15,871 nucleotides of DNA from CAZUZD01 sp964624465. GTDB lineage: Bacteria > Planctomycetota > Planctomycetia > Isosphaerales > Isosphaeraceae. Under the pieces are notes generated by a model, which was given only the letters and a program-made list of their open reading frames with translations, made no database searches and was not told the origin of the DNA. The position numbers and the translations under genes are program-made. The stretch is from the NCBI GenBank assembly GCA_964624465.1, contig CAZUZD010000128.1:1-15871 (forward strand), in the 5' to 3' direction. Positions 7,607 through 14,374 of the stretch are shown here, one piece after another (within the stretch, counting starts at the first letter, position 1; the number at the start of each line of letters is the position of its first letter).

Positions 7607-8890
7607 GTGTCGCAGCCCACCGACGCCTCGCCCGATGCCCTGGTCCCGACGGCCCTCCCGCGCGCGGCGGTCCTGGCGGTCGTCATCGCCCTGGCCGCGC
7701 TGGCTGCCGGCATGTCGTGGCACGCCAGCGGCGTGGTCCTGCGGCCGGCGGTGGTGGACCAGGACACCCTCAAGGCCTGGGATGTCTGGTTCGACGGCGA
7801 CCTGCCCGACTACTACGCGGTGGCGATCAACCGCTGGTCGCTGGCCCAGCGCCGGGCCGAGCGGCACCCGCTGATCGGCTACGTCGTCACCGTGCCGTCG
7901 CTGGCGCTGCAGCCGCTGGTGCGTGACCCGATGACGCGGGTCCGGGTGCTGCTGGCCGGGACCTCGGCGCTCGTCGGGACCGGCGCGGGGGTGCTGCTGC
8001 TGGCGATCACCGGCCGGGCGCTGCCCGCGCTGGTCTTCGGGGCGCTCTGGGTGGTCTCGGCGCAGTTCGTGTTCTGGTGCGGCGTGATCGACACGTTCCT
8101 GTTCGGCCAGCTCAGCCTGCTGATCCCGCTGCTGGTGGTGCGGTTCCGCGCGGCGCTGGGGCGGGGCTTCGAGGCGGCGGTGACGCTGGCCGTCGCGGCC
8201 TCGATGGCCGTCACGGTCACCAACGCCATGGCCGGCCTGGCGGTCGCCGCGCTGGCGCTGCCGCCGCGGCGGGCGGCGCAGGCGATCGCCAACGGCCTGC
8301 TCCTGGTCCTGCTGGCCTTCGGGCTCCTGCCGTTCGTCTGCCCGGGCGCCGAGGGGATCTCGCTGTTCCAGCACCGCCACACGCTCGACCTCCAGGGGAA
8401 CCTCAAGTTCCTGAACCGTCGGCCGATCGAGACCATCTACCACGTCACCCTGGCCGGCGTCGTCGCGCCCGAGGTGGACCTGGACGGCGGCGCCCCCGGT
8501 GTCGAGCCGGCCCGGCGGGTGCTCTGTTTCCACGCCGACCAGATCGGCCGCAACGGGGCCCTCTTCGGCGTGATCGTGGCGCTCTGGCTGCCGCTGCTGG
8601 GGCTCGGGCTGGTCGGCCTGGCCCGGGGCTCGTTCGATCCGACGTTCCGTCTGGCCCTGGCCGCGATCCTGGCCGGCCAGGTGGCGCTGCACCTGGTCTA
8701 CGGCACGTACCAGTTCCTCTACGTGGCGCACTCCGTCCCGCTCGTGATCCTGGTCGGCGCGCACGCCGCCCGCTGGTGGCCGAGGCTGGCGCTGGCCCTG
8801 GCCGGCACGCTCGTGCCGCTGCTGCTGCTGCGCAACCTCGGCGAGCTCGGCGACTGCGCCCGCCTGCTGCACCAGATCGTCGGCGCCTGA
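7607..8890 (+). CDS. Multi-pass membrane protein, GT-C glycosyltransferase-like
   Basis: This 427-aa protein has about nine to ten hydrophobic spans. After the first span (about 19-36) comes an acidic loop, DVWFDGDLPDYY (59-70), then RHPL at 86-89. This layout recalls GT-C transferases, which use polyprenyl-phosphate sugars and keep an acidic residue in the first external loop. Near the C-terminus, GTYQFLYVAHSVPLVILVG resembles the late transmembrane block of such proteins. A soluble loop lies at about 255-315. I cannot name the family with certainty; a transporter or other polytopic protein is possible. The GTG start at 7607 has GGAG at 7595-7598 with 8-nt spacing. The 47-nt gap to the HAD-UbiA gene implies one transcript, and a polyprenyl-phosphate sugar from that enzyme would be a natural donor. 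It ends 9 nt from a convergent gene. Confidence 0.8.
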   Translation: MSQPTDASPDALVPTALPRAAVLAVVIALAALAAGMSWHASGVVLRPAVVDQDTLKAWDVWFDGDLPDYYAVAINRWSLAQRRAERHPLIGYVVTVPSLALQPLVRDPMTRVRVLLAGTSALVGTGAGVLLLAITGRALPALVFGALWVVSAQFVFWCGVIDTFLFGQLSLLIPLLVVRFRAALGRGFEAAVTLAVAASMAVTVTNAMAGLAVAALALPPRRAAQAIANGLLLVLLAFGLLPFVCPGAEGISLFQHRHTLDLQGNLKFLNRRPIETIYHVTLAGVVAPEVDLDGGAPGVEPARRVLCFHADQIGRNGALFGVIVALWLPLLGLGLVGLARGSFDPTFRLALAAILAGQVALHLVYGTYQFLYVAHSVPLVILVGAHAARWWPRLALALAGTLVPLLLLRNLGELGDCARLLHQIVGA

Positions 8891-8908
8891 GCCGGGGCCT
8901 CAGCGCCG
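8881..8908. terminator. Hairpin containing both convergent stop codons
   Basis: Positions 8881-8891 pair with 8899-8908: ten base pairs with C8887 bulged and a 7-nt loop. The plus-strand TGA (8888-8890) and the minus-strand stop (8900-8902) sit opposite each other in the stem. Being symmetrical, it could act as a shared bidirectional terminator. It lacks T-runs, so this role is inferred from position. Confidence 0.45.
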
Positions 8909-10084
8909 GGTGGCGGCGCGCTGGGCCGCGGCCGCGCGCAGCACGGCGGCCGAGTCGCCCAGGTCCTCGACGGCGGCGAGGTTCTTCGGGGGCTCGTACG
9001 GCGGCAGGACGTACCGCCGGGCGGACGCGTCGGCGGGCAGGGGGGCCTCCAGGCAGCCGGCGAGCCGGGTGGCCAGGGCCTCGCTGAACGCCACGGCGCC
9101 GGTGCGGCTCAGGTGGGTCAGGTCCACCAGCGTGCTGGCCGGGTAGCGGGAGCCGCGGGCGTCGAGCACGGCCAGGTTCGGGTACAGGCTCATCAGGCGG
9201 TCGAGGTAGGCATCGAAGCCGGCGTTGTAGCCGTGCGCCTCCCGGCGGGCCTGGACCTCCGGCTGCACCGGCGGGAAGACCCAGAAGACGGCGATGTCGC
9301 GCGCCCTGGCCAGGTCGAGCAGGCGGCGGACGTAGACGTGGTTGAGCTTGTGGGGGTACCAGCGGCCGGGCTGATACCGGCTCCGCTCGAGCATCTCGGC
9401 CACGCCGGCGTCGGTCTGCGCCAGCCCGGGGGCCGGGTCGGCGGCGATCTGGGCGCCGGCGTTGGCCGACCAGTTCCGGGCCCTGGGGATCGTCTCGTGC
9501 CTCAGCGAGAACGCCTCGCCGGCCAGCGCGGCCCGGACCAGCTGCCGGATCTCGAACCGCCCCCGGGCCGAGGCCAGGACCTGCGCGGTGGCGATCTCGG
9601 CGGCGAAGCTCGGGTCGCGGGCCGCCACGGCCAGGTCGAGCAGCTCCCGGGGTCTCAGCAGCTCGGCCCAGAGTCCCGCCATGCTGCGGGGGTCCTCGCC
9701 CAGCAGCTCGCCGTCCAGGAGCACGACCCGGGGGCGAGCCCCGGCGTCGAGGGCGCGGCGGAGCAGGAGATAGGCCGTGGCCGCCTGGCCCCGGAAGACG
9801 GCCAGGCCGTGCGCCGGACGCCCGAGCTGCTCGCTCAGGATGCGCGGGGCCACGCCCATCAGGACCAGGCTGTCGCCCAGGCAGAGCACCTCGGCGTTGC
9901 GGACCTCGGCGCGACCGGTCCACTGGCCGGCGCGGCGCCAGGCGTCGCGGAAGGCGTCGGTGAAGTCGCGGTCGTGGCGGCGAATCCAGCCCTCGCTCAG
10001 GCCGATCAGCAGCAGCAGCCCGAGGAACCCGGTGGGCAGGGGGGCCCGCCGGCGCGGGGCGATCGGCCCTGACGCTACGCTCAT
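8900..10084 (-). CDS. Membrane-anchored SGNH hydrolase-like protein
   Basis: This 394-aa protein has a hydrophobic segment at about 18-31 after a basic stretch (RRR, 11-13), suggesting an N-terminal anchor with the body outside the cytoplasm. CLGDSLVLMGVAP carries the GDS block with nucleophile S72. RGQAAT (98-103) could supply an oxyanion glycine. DLTHLSRTGA near the end gives the DxxH pair D321/H324. These are the SGNH/GDSL catalytic blocks. The layout recalls DUF1574/AlgX-like proteins that add or remove acyl groups on extracellular polysaccharides. The product FPPVQPEVQARRE region resembles no family I can name. The C-terminus (about 365-394) is Ala/Arg-rich. The ATG at 10084 is well supported by GGAGG 9 nt upstream. 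It converges on the GT-C-like gene, so it is not in that operon, but may act on the same product. Confidence 0.82.
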   Translation of the reverse strand: MSVASGPIAPRRRAPLPTGFLGLLLLIGLSEGWIRRHDRDFTDAFRDAWRRAGQWTGRAEVRNAEVLCLGDSLVLMGVAPRILSEQLGRPAHGLAVFRGQAATAYLLLRRALDAGARPRVVLLDGELLGEDPRSMAGLWAELLRPRELLDLAVAARDPSFAAEIATAQVLASARGRFEIRQLVRAALAGEAFSLRHETIPRARNWSANAGAQIAADPAPGLAQTDAGVAEMLERSRYQPGRWYPHKLNHVYVRRLLDLARARDIAVFWVFPPVQPEVQARREAHGYNAGFDAYLDRLMSLYPNLAVLDARGSRYPASTLVDLTHLSRTGAVAFSEALATRLAGCLEAPLPADASARRYVLPPYEPPKNLAAVEDLGDSAAVLRAAAAQRAATRR

Positions 10085-10429
10085 TGCCCTTCGCCTCCAT
10101 GCGAGACGGGCCCCGCGCGGCCGCGGTCCGATGACTGCGGCGCGACGGCAGGGCGGTGGTCGCGCCCGGGCGCATCGCGAACCGGGGCGCCGGCGACCGG
10201 CACCCGTCCGCGAGCGTGATGCGACCCGCCCGGAGACCCGGGGCCATCCGTCCGGGCGCAGGAATCCATTCCCGTCGAGCCCGATCGGATGCGGACGGAC
10301 TTCTAGCAGCGCGGGCGGATCAGGTCAAGGCAAGCGCATGCCGCCGTGGTGTGGCGGGCCCTCAACGCGAACGGCCCCACGCGAGGCGGGGCCGTCCGGG
10401 GGACCTCGGGAACCGGGTCAGGGCCGGGC
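10085..10429. other. Spacer between two minus-strand genes
   Basis: This 345-bp stretch has no supportable gene. Besides the hairpin at 10371-10395, it has a perfect 8-bp inverted repeat, GGCGCGAC (10139-10146) with GTCGCGCC (10159-10166), 55-82 nt upstream of the SGNH gene start. The same CGCGAC/GTCGCG half-sites occur at 4642-4654. I found no convincing promoter for the SGNH gene on minus. Confidence 0.4.
10371..10395 (-). terminator. Hairpin downstream of the LExRxLL protein gene
   Basis: ACGGCCCC (10371-10378) pairs perfectly with GGGGCCGT (10388-10395) around a 9-nt loop. It lies 34 nt beyond the stop codon of the minus-strand gene ending at 10430. No T-run follows on the minus strand, so it is terminator-like by position and stability only. 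Confidence 0.45.
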
Positions 10430-11458
10430 TCAGCCGCGGGTGCCGAGCACGTTGGTCGCGGCGGCGACCTGCGGCTGCAGGTTCGCGATGCCGCTGGAGG
10501 AGCCGAGGACCTCGATCGGCGCCCGGATGGCGCGGCCGGCGGCGATCGTGCTGCCGGTGCCGACGATCAGGTTGCCGATGATCACGCCGCCGCGACCGCC
10601 CGGGGCCGAACCCTTGGCGCCCTGGGTCAGCAGGCCGATGTCGCGGGCCGCGGTCATCGACGCGCCGTTGACGAGCGTCAGGTTGCCGCCGACGTAGAAG
10701 TAGTTGATGTCGCGGTTCGACTGGATCACGCTGTCGGTGCCGTCGAGCGTCAGGTCGTCGTAGATGCTCAGGGTGTTGATGTCGCCATCCACCTTGATCG
10801 ACGCGCCCCGGTTCATCCGGTAGAAGGCGATCCGGTCCACGAACGGGGTGGTGTAGGTCGGCACCCGCGACTGCACGGTGAGCTTGCCGTTGAGGTCGGC
10901 CGTGCGGTAGGCCAGGATCTGGCCGATGCGACCGTTGAGCACCGTGATGTTGCGGATGTGCAGCAGGCCGTCATGGTAGGCCATGCCGGGGGCCATCGTG
11001 TGGGCCGTCTCGGTGCCCCGGTCGGGCACCTCGGGGTCGATCGTCAGCACGGTCTCGGTCGTCGTGCCGGTCAGGAACAGGTCCACCCGACCGCCCGGGG
11101 CCGCCTTGGCGCGGATGGTGCCGGTGACGCCGGGGCCGAGGCCGCCGCCGGTGTCGCCGGTGTTCGAGAGGTGCGCCATGTACAGCTCGCCGTCGACGTC
11201 GACCATCGCCGCGGCGCGGCCGCCGTTGGCGACGCCGGTCTGGACGTACGGCTTGGGGTACTTGGGGATGCCGTCGCTGGTCACGCCGAACTTGTTGCGA
11301 TACTGCTGATAGACCGAGGGGGGGTAGACCCCCAGGAGCGCCGGCGCGGCCAGGAGCTGCCGGGTCTCGAGCGACTCGACGGGCGAGCGCTGGCCGCCGA
11401 CGGCGGGGCGGAAGGCCCGCTGGCGACGCGTCTTACGAAAGAGCCATCCGAAGAACAT
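10430..11458 (-). CDS. Planctomycete LExRxLL-motif protein, likely extracellular beta-rich
   Basis: This 342-aa protein opens with a basic stretch (RKTRRQR, 8-14) and then SLETRQLLAAP, containing the LExRxLL motif (30-36) found at the N-termini of many planctomycetal surface or secreted proteins, just after a charged leader. There is no ordinary signal peptide. Residues about 40-200 include an ordered beta-type region with AAMVDVDGELYMAHLSNTG. Residues about 215-330 repeat short units (INTLSIYDDLTLDG, INYFYVGGNLTLVNGA, GGVIIGNLIVGTGSTIAAG) that suggest a right-handed beta-helix or adhesin-like stack. The function is unknown. ATG at 11458 has GGAGG with 8-nt spacing and fits the motif position. 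An in-frame extension to 11755 is possible but would run through the structured divergent region and gives only Arg/Pro-rich sequence. Confidence 0.8.
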   Translation of the reverse strand: MFFGWLFRKTRRQRAFRPAVGGQRSPVESLETRQLLAAPALLGVYPPSVYQQYRNKFGVTSDGIPKYPKPYVQTGVANGGRAAAMVDVDGELYMAHLSNTGDTGGGLGPGVTGTIRAKAAPGGRVDLFLTGTTTETVLTIDPEVPDRGTETAHTMAPGMAYHDGLLHIRNITVLNGRIGQILAYRTADLNGKLTVQSRVPTYTTPFVDRIAFYRMNRGASIKVDGDINTLSIYDDLTLDGTDSVIQSNRDINYFYVGGNLTLVNGASMTAARDIGLLTQGAKGSAPGGRGGVIIGNLIVGTGSTIAAGRAIRAPIEVLGSSSGIANLQPQVAAATNVLGTRG

Positions 11459-11589
11459 CCGTGTTCCCTCCGGTTCGAGAGCAGACGGTCCGTCACGACC
11501 GCCGGGCATCCACCCGTGACGAGGCGACCGGGGCCGGGCCTCGGCCGATTGTCGATAGTCAACCCATCGACCGTCGCGGCCGGCCCGAT

Positions 11590-11635
11590 CGGACCAAACC
11601 GTCGGCCTGCTGCGACGGTCGGTCGCATTGGTCCG
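11590..11635. repeat. Bulged 15-bp inverted repeat in the divergent region
   Basis: Positions 11590-11597 (CGGACCAA) pair with 11628-11635 (TTGGTCCG). The adjoining 11598-11604 (ACCGTCG) pairs with 11613-11619 (CGACGGT). The loop is 8 nt and an 8-nt bulge (11620-11627) interrupts the right arm. In total 15 base pairs form without a mismatch. It is 132 nt from the minus gene start and about 60 nt before the plus promoter, so it could be a regulator site or a structured minus-strand leader. Confidence 0.45.
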
Positions 11636-11697
11636 GCTGTAGCGATCAGTCCGGCCCCCAGACGACCTCCGGGGTCGTCCGGGAGGCCACCGGCCGG

Positions 11698-11727
11698 TTG
11701 GCGACCCCGTGGCGGCCGGGTTACGAT
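11698..11727 (+). promoter_or_regulatory. Candidate promoter for the 272-aa hypothetical gene
   Basis: TTGGCG (11698-11703) and TACGAT (11722-11727) are 18 nt apart; the -10 matches four of six consensus bases. Predicted transcription would begin near 11735, leaving a leader of about 50 nt before the ATG at 11788. Confidence 0.4.
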
Positions 11728-11787
11728 GGCCCGAGAGCCTGCCGCCCGGCTCCACCCGTGCCGCCGCCCGCCAGGGATGCCCGCCCG

Positions 11788-12606
11788 ATGCCCGCCCCCC
11801 CGCCCGCGCCGGACAACTCGTACCGCCTGGTCCTCTTCGACCACCCCGACGACCCCGGCGCCGTGCGGGACCGGATCGTGGCGGTGACCGGGCAGCATCC
11901 GACCGACGTGATGCAGTGGGTCGCGCGGGCGCCCGGGGTCTGGCCGCATCCGCTGGCCGAGGGGGAGGTGCGGGAGATCCTCGACGGGCTGTTCGAGCTG
12001 CGGGTGCCGGCCGAGGCGTGGCGGCTCGACCGCCTGCCGGTGCTGAGCCCGGCGCGGACGGTGCACGACCTGGTCTGCACTGACGCCGGCCTCCAGGTGC
12101 GCGGGCTCCGCGGCGAGCCGACCCACTGGGTGCCCTGGGACCACGTCGAGCTGATCGACGCCGGCCGGATCGACCAGCCCGACGAGCTGCGGGTGATCGC
12201 CCCGCCGGGCTGGGTCCGGGCCGTGAACGTGGGCCTGAACGCCCTGCTGCGGCGCTCGCAGGCCACCGCCCGCCGCGAGCGCTCGATGCGGATCGCCCGC
12301 GAACCGGTGGCCGAGGCCCTGATCGTGCGCCGCGAGCCCCGCCTGGCCCTGCGGGCCTCGGCCGACGGCCTGAGCTACGCCGCGCTGGGGGCCCGCAAGC
12401 GCCCCAACGCCGCCGAGAACTTCCGCGCCCTGCTGACCGAGATCACCGTCCGCGCCGCCGACGCCTACATCACCCCCACCACCCGCGCCCTGCTCGCCGG
12501 CGACGAGGGCCCCGAGACCCTCTACCCCACCTCGCAGGCCCTCCTGGACCACGCCACCCACCGCCTGCTCTGGAGCTGGTACCGCCGCGACCGCGACGGC
12601 GACTAG
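11788..12606 (+). CDS. Hypothetical cytoplasmic protein, 272 aa
   Basis: I do not recognise this family. The protein has no signal peptide or membrane span. Residues about 10-85 (YRLVLFDHPDDPGAVRDRIVAVTG, then VMQWVARAPGVWPHPLAEGEVREILDGLFEL) read as alternating strand and helix. The pattern loosely recalls the ribosomal L7/L12 C-terminal or ClpS-type alpha/beta fold; this is a weak resemblance. A middle part (about 90-160: VHDLVCTDAGLQVRGL, HWVPWDHVELIDAG) looks beta-rich. The C-terminus (about 205-272) is helical and rich in Arg/Ala, ending in WSWYRRDRDGD. GC bias at third positions is strong, supporting a real gene. ATG at 11788 is preferred; an in-frame GTG at 11758 would add ten residues. 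GGGA at 11774-11777 is a weak ribosome site. It is followed by a 216-nt gap with a hairpin, so it is probably a separate unit from the next gene. Confidence 0.75.
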   Translation: MPAPPPAPDNSYRLVLFDHPDDPGAVRDRIVAVTGQHPTDVMQWVARAPGVWPHPLAEGEVREILDGLFELRVPAEAWRLDRLPVLSPARTVHDLVCTDAGLQVRGLRGEPTHWVPWDHVELIDAGRIDQPDELRVIAPPGWVRAVNVGLNALLRRSQATARRERSMRIAREPVAEALIVRREPRLALRASADGLSYAALGARKRPNAAENFRALLTEITVRAADAYITPTTRALLAGDEGPETLYPTSQALLDHATHRLLWSWYRRDRDGD

Positions 12607-12665
12607 CCCAGAGCCCGCAGCGGCCGGGCCGTGACCTCGGGGCCCAGCCCTCGCCACCGGCGGAA

Positions 12666-12691
12666 CCAGCCGCCCCGGCCCCCGCGGCTGG
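12666..12691 (+). terminator. Hairpin after the 272-aa hypothetical gene
   Basis: CCAGCCGC (12666-12673) pairs perfectly with GCGGCTGG (12684-12691) around a 10-nt loop, 60 nt after the stop codon. There is no T-run. It lies between the hypothetical gene and the small-protein/methanethiol oxidase group and may separate their transcripts. Confidence 0.35.
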
Positions 12692-12759
12692 CGCCCGACC
12701 CGGTCCGGGTCCGGCGGCCGTTCCGGTCAAATTGGTGGCCGCCACCGGGTCGCGGGGTT

Positions 12760-12768
12760 TGCTATCGT
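12760..12768 (+). promoter_or_regulatory. Candidate extended -10 element before the small-protein gene
   Basis: TGC followed by TATCGT (12763-12768) has the TGn extended -10 form and matches TATAAT at four positions. No -35 hexamer is visible at normal spacing. It lies 55 nt before the ATG at 12823 and could start a transcript running through the methanethiol oxidase and SCO genes. Confidence 0.35.
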
Positions 12769-12822
12769 GGAGGGCAGCGAGGCGCCGGGGGGCCCGGCGA
12801 CCCGCGGGGAGGCGAACGTGCG

Positions 12823-13026
12823 ATGGAACTCATCAGGATCGGCGCCCGCTACCTGAACCTCGAGCGCGTCACCGAGATCCGGGACACCGGCCTGGAGCTG
12901 GAGCTGTTCTTCGAGGCGAACCAGGCCACCGTGCTCCGGGGTGCCGACGCCGAACGGCTCCGGGAGTGGCTCACGCTCACCGCCACCGACCTGAACCCGA
13001 CCGACCGCGACGACGACGCCCCCTGA
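12823..13026 (+). CDS. Small protein, 67 aa, unknown function
   Basis: MELIRIGARYLNLERVTEIR is followed by a strand-rich segment (LELELFFEANQATVLRG) and a helix (DAERLREWLTLTA), then an acidic tail (DRDDDAP). It has no signal peptide, so it should be cytoplasmic. The beta-beta-beta-helix order loosely recalls FlbD-like small proteins, but I would not assign it. GGAGG lies 10 nt before the ATG, and a possible extended -10 sits at 12760-12768, so it looks truly expressed. The methanethiol oxidase gene starts 64 nt after its stop, in the same direction and with a strong ribosome site, so the three genes to 14980 may share a transcript. Confidence 0.75.
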   Translation: MELIRIGARYLNLERVTEIRDTGLELELFFEANQATVLRGADAERLREWLTLTATDLNPTDRDDDAP

Positions 13027-13090
13027 GCCCACGCCCGGCGTTCGATCGCCACGACCCGGGCGCGACCCCGCCTGCAGGAGGATCGACCCC

Positions 13091-14335
13091 ATGCGAGCGC
13101 ATCCCACGACTCCGGCCGGCCCGGCCCGACCCATCGGCCTGGCCCTGGCCCTGGGCTTGGCCCTGCTCCTGACCCTGGCCGCCACCGCCGGCGCCGAGAC
13201 CTGCCTGTCCCCATTCGTCAAGCGGCTCGACCGCCCCGAACGGTACCTCTACGTCTTCTGCGTGGATGCCGACGCCAGGGACAACGACTTCATCGCCGTG
13301 GTCGACGTCGACGCGAAGAGCCCGAAGTTCGGGACGATCCTGAACACCCTGGACCTGGGCTCGAAGGGCAACGAGACGCACCACTGGGGCTACACCGACG
13401 ACCGCACCCGGATCTGGGCCGGCGGCCTGTTCTCGAGCCGGATCTGGATCATCGACGTGGCCACCGACCCGGCGAAGCCGAGGATCGAGCGGGTGCTGGA
13501 GAACGTCCCGAAGGCGACCGGGCTGTCGGGCCCCCACACGTACTACGCGCTGCCGGGCCGCATGCTGATCAGCTTCCTGGGCTCGGCCGACGGCGGGCTG
13601 CCGACCGGCCTGGCCGAGTTCCAGAACGACGGCACGTTCATCCGCCGCATCGACCACCCGGCCGACGCCCCGTATGGCTACGACGTCGCCGTGAAGCCCG
13701 AGCGGAACCGGATGATCACCAGCAGCTTCACCCCGATGCGCAACTACCAGAAGCCGCTGGCCGAGATGACCATGACCGACTTCGGCGACCAGATGGTCGT
13801 CTGGGACTTCAAGGCCCGCAAGCCGCTCCAGGTCGGGCACGCCGGCAAGGCCCCGCTGGAAGTGCGCTGGTCGCTCAAGCCGCAGAATGACCACGGCTTC
13901 ACCAACTGCGCGCTCGACAACAGCCTCTGGCTGTTCCGGGGCGGCACGGATGGGAACTACGTCTTCTCGAAGGTCGCCGACACCGGCCCCTTGCCGGCGG
14001 ATCTGCGGCAGAGCCCCGACGACCGCTTCCTGTTCGTCTCCTGCTTCGGCGCCGACTACCTGCAGCAGTTCGACGTCTCCGACCCCGCGCACCCGAAGCT
14101 CGCCAGCCAGCTCACCGTCGGCACCCAGCCGAACATGATGCACGTCACCGGCGACGGCCAGCGGATGTACGTCACCAACAGCCTGCTCTCGACCCTGGAC
14201 CGCGACCACACGAACTTCTGGATCAAGCTCGTGCGGGTCGATGCCCGGGGCATGCACCTCGACCCGAAGTTCCAGGTGGACCTGAGCCGCTTCCCCACCG
14301 GCCCGGCCCGCGGCCACGACATGCTCGTCAACTGA
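13091..14335 (+). CDS. mtoX: Exported SBP56/selenium-binding-protein family, probable copper methanethiol oxidase
   Basis: This 414-aa protein has a Sec signal peptide: hydrophobic residues about 15-33, cleavage likely after AGA (33-35). The mature part is a beta-propeller of the SBP56 family: ETCLSPF (36-42), ETHHWGYTDDRTRIWAGGLFSSRIWIIDV (95-123), HTYYALPGRMLISFLG (149-164), VVWDFKARKPLQVG, NDHGFTNCALDNSLWLF (266-282) and NMMHVTGDGQRMYVTNSLLS (348-367). H97, H98, H149, H268, H351 and H409 are candidate metal ligands. Bacterial members oxidise methanethiol to formaldehyde, sulfide and hydrogen peroxide in the periplasm and need copper. The adjacent SCO gene supports this over other SBP56 roles. 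AGGAGG lies 9 nt before the ATG. Not every SBP56 protein is a proven methanethiol oxidase; the family call is firmer than the reaction. Confidence 0.87.
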   Translation: MRAHPTTPAGPARPIGLALALGLALLLTLAATAGAETCLSPFVKRLDRPERYLYVFCVDADARDNDFIAVVDVDAKSPKFGTILNTLDLGSKGNETHHWGYTDDRTRIWAGGLFSSRIWIIDVATDPAKPRIERVLENVPKATGLSGPHTYYALPGRMLISFLGSADGGLPTGLAEFQNDGTFIRRIDHPADAPYGYDVAVKPERNRMITSSFTPMRNYQKPLAEMTMTDFGDQMVVWDFKARKPLQVGHAGKAPLEVRWSLKPQNDHGFTNCALDNSLWLFRGGTDGNYVFSKVADTGPLPADLRQSPDDRFLFVSCFGADYLQQFDVSDPAHPKLASQLTVGTQPNMMHVTGDGQRMYVTNSLLSTLDRDHTNFWIKLVRVDARGMHLDPKFQVDLSRFPTGPARGHDMLVN

Positions 14336-14374
14336 GGACGCCGACCGACAGGCACGCCCCTCCGGAGCTCTCCA

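Larger units (their letters stand above)
11459..11787. other. Divergent intergenic region with inverted repeat and promoter
   Basis: This 329-bp region separates two divergent genes and has no gene I can support. It is less GC-extreme than the coding DNA around it. It holds the bulged inverted repeat at 11590-11635 and a plus-strand promoter candidate at 11698-11727. The minus-strand gene's promoter is not evident; a TTGACT occurs on minus (plus positions 11556-11561) without a good -10. Confidence 0.45.

Noticed and set aside
7316..8872. Minus-strand open frame opposite the GT-C-like gene
   Set aside because: Gln/Arg/His-rich composition mirrors the Leu/Ala codons of the membrane protein on plus; no motif of its own.
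13091..14335. Annotation as a selenium-binding protein
   Set aside because: The name is historical; with a signal peptide and an adjacent SCO chaperone, copper methanethiol oxidase is the better functional reading.
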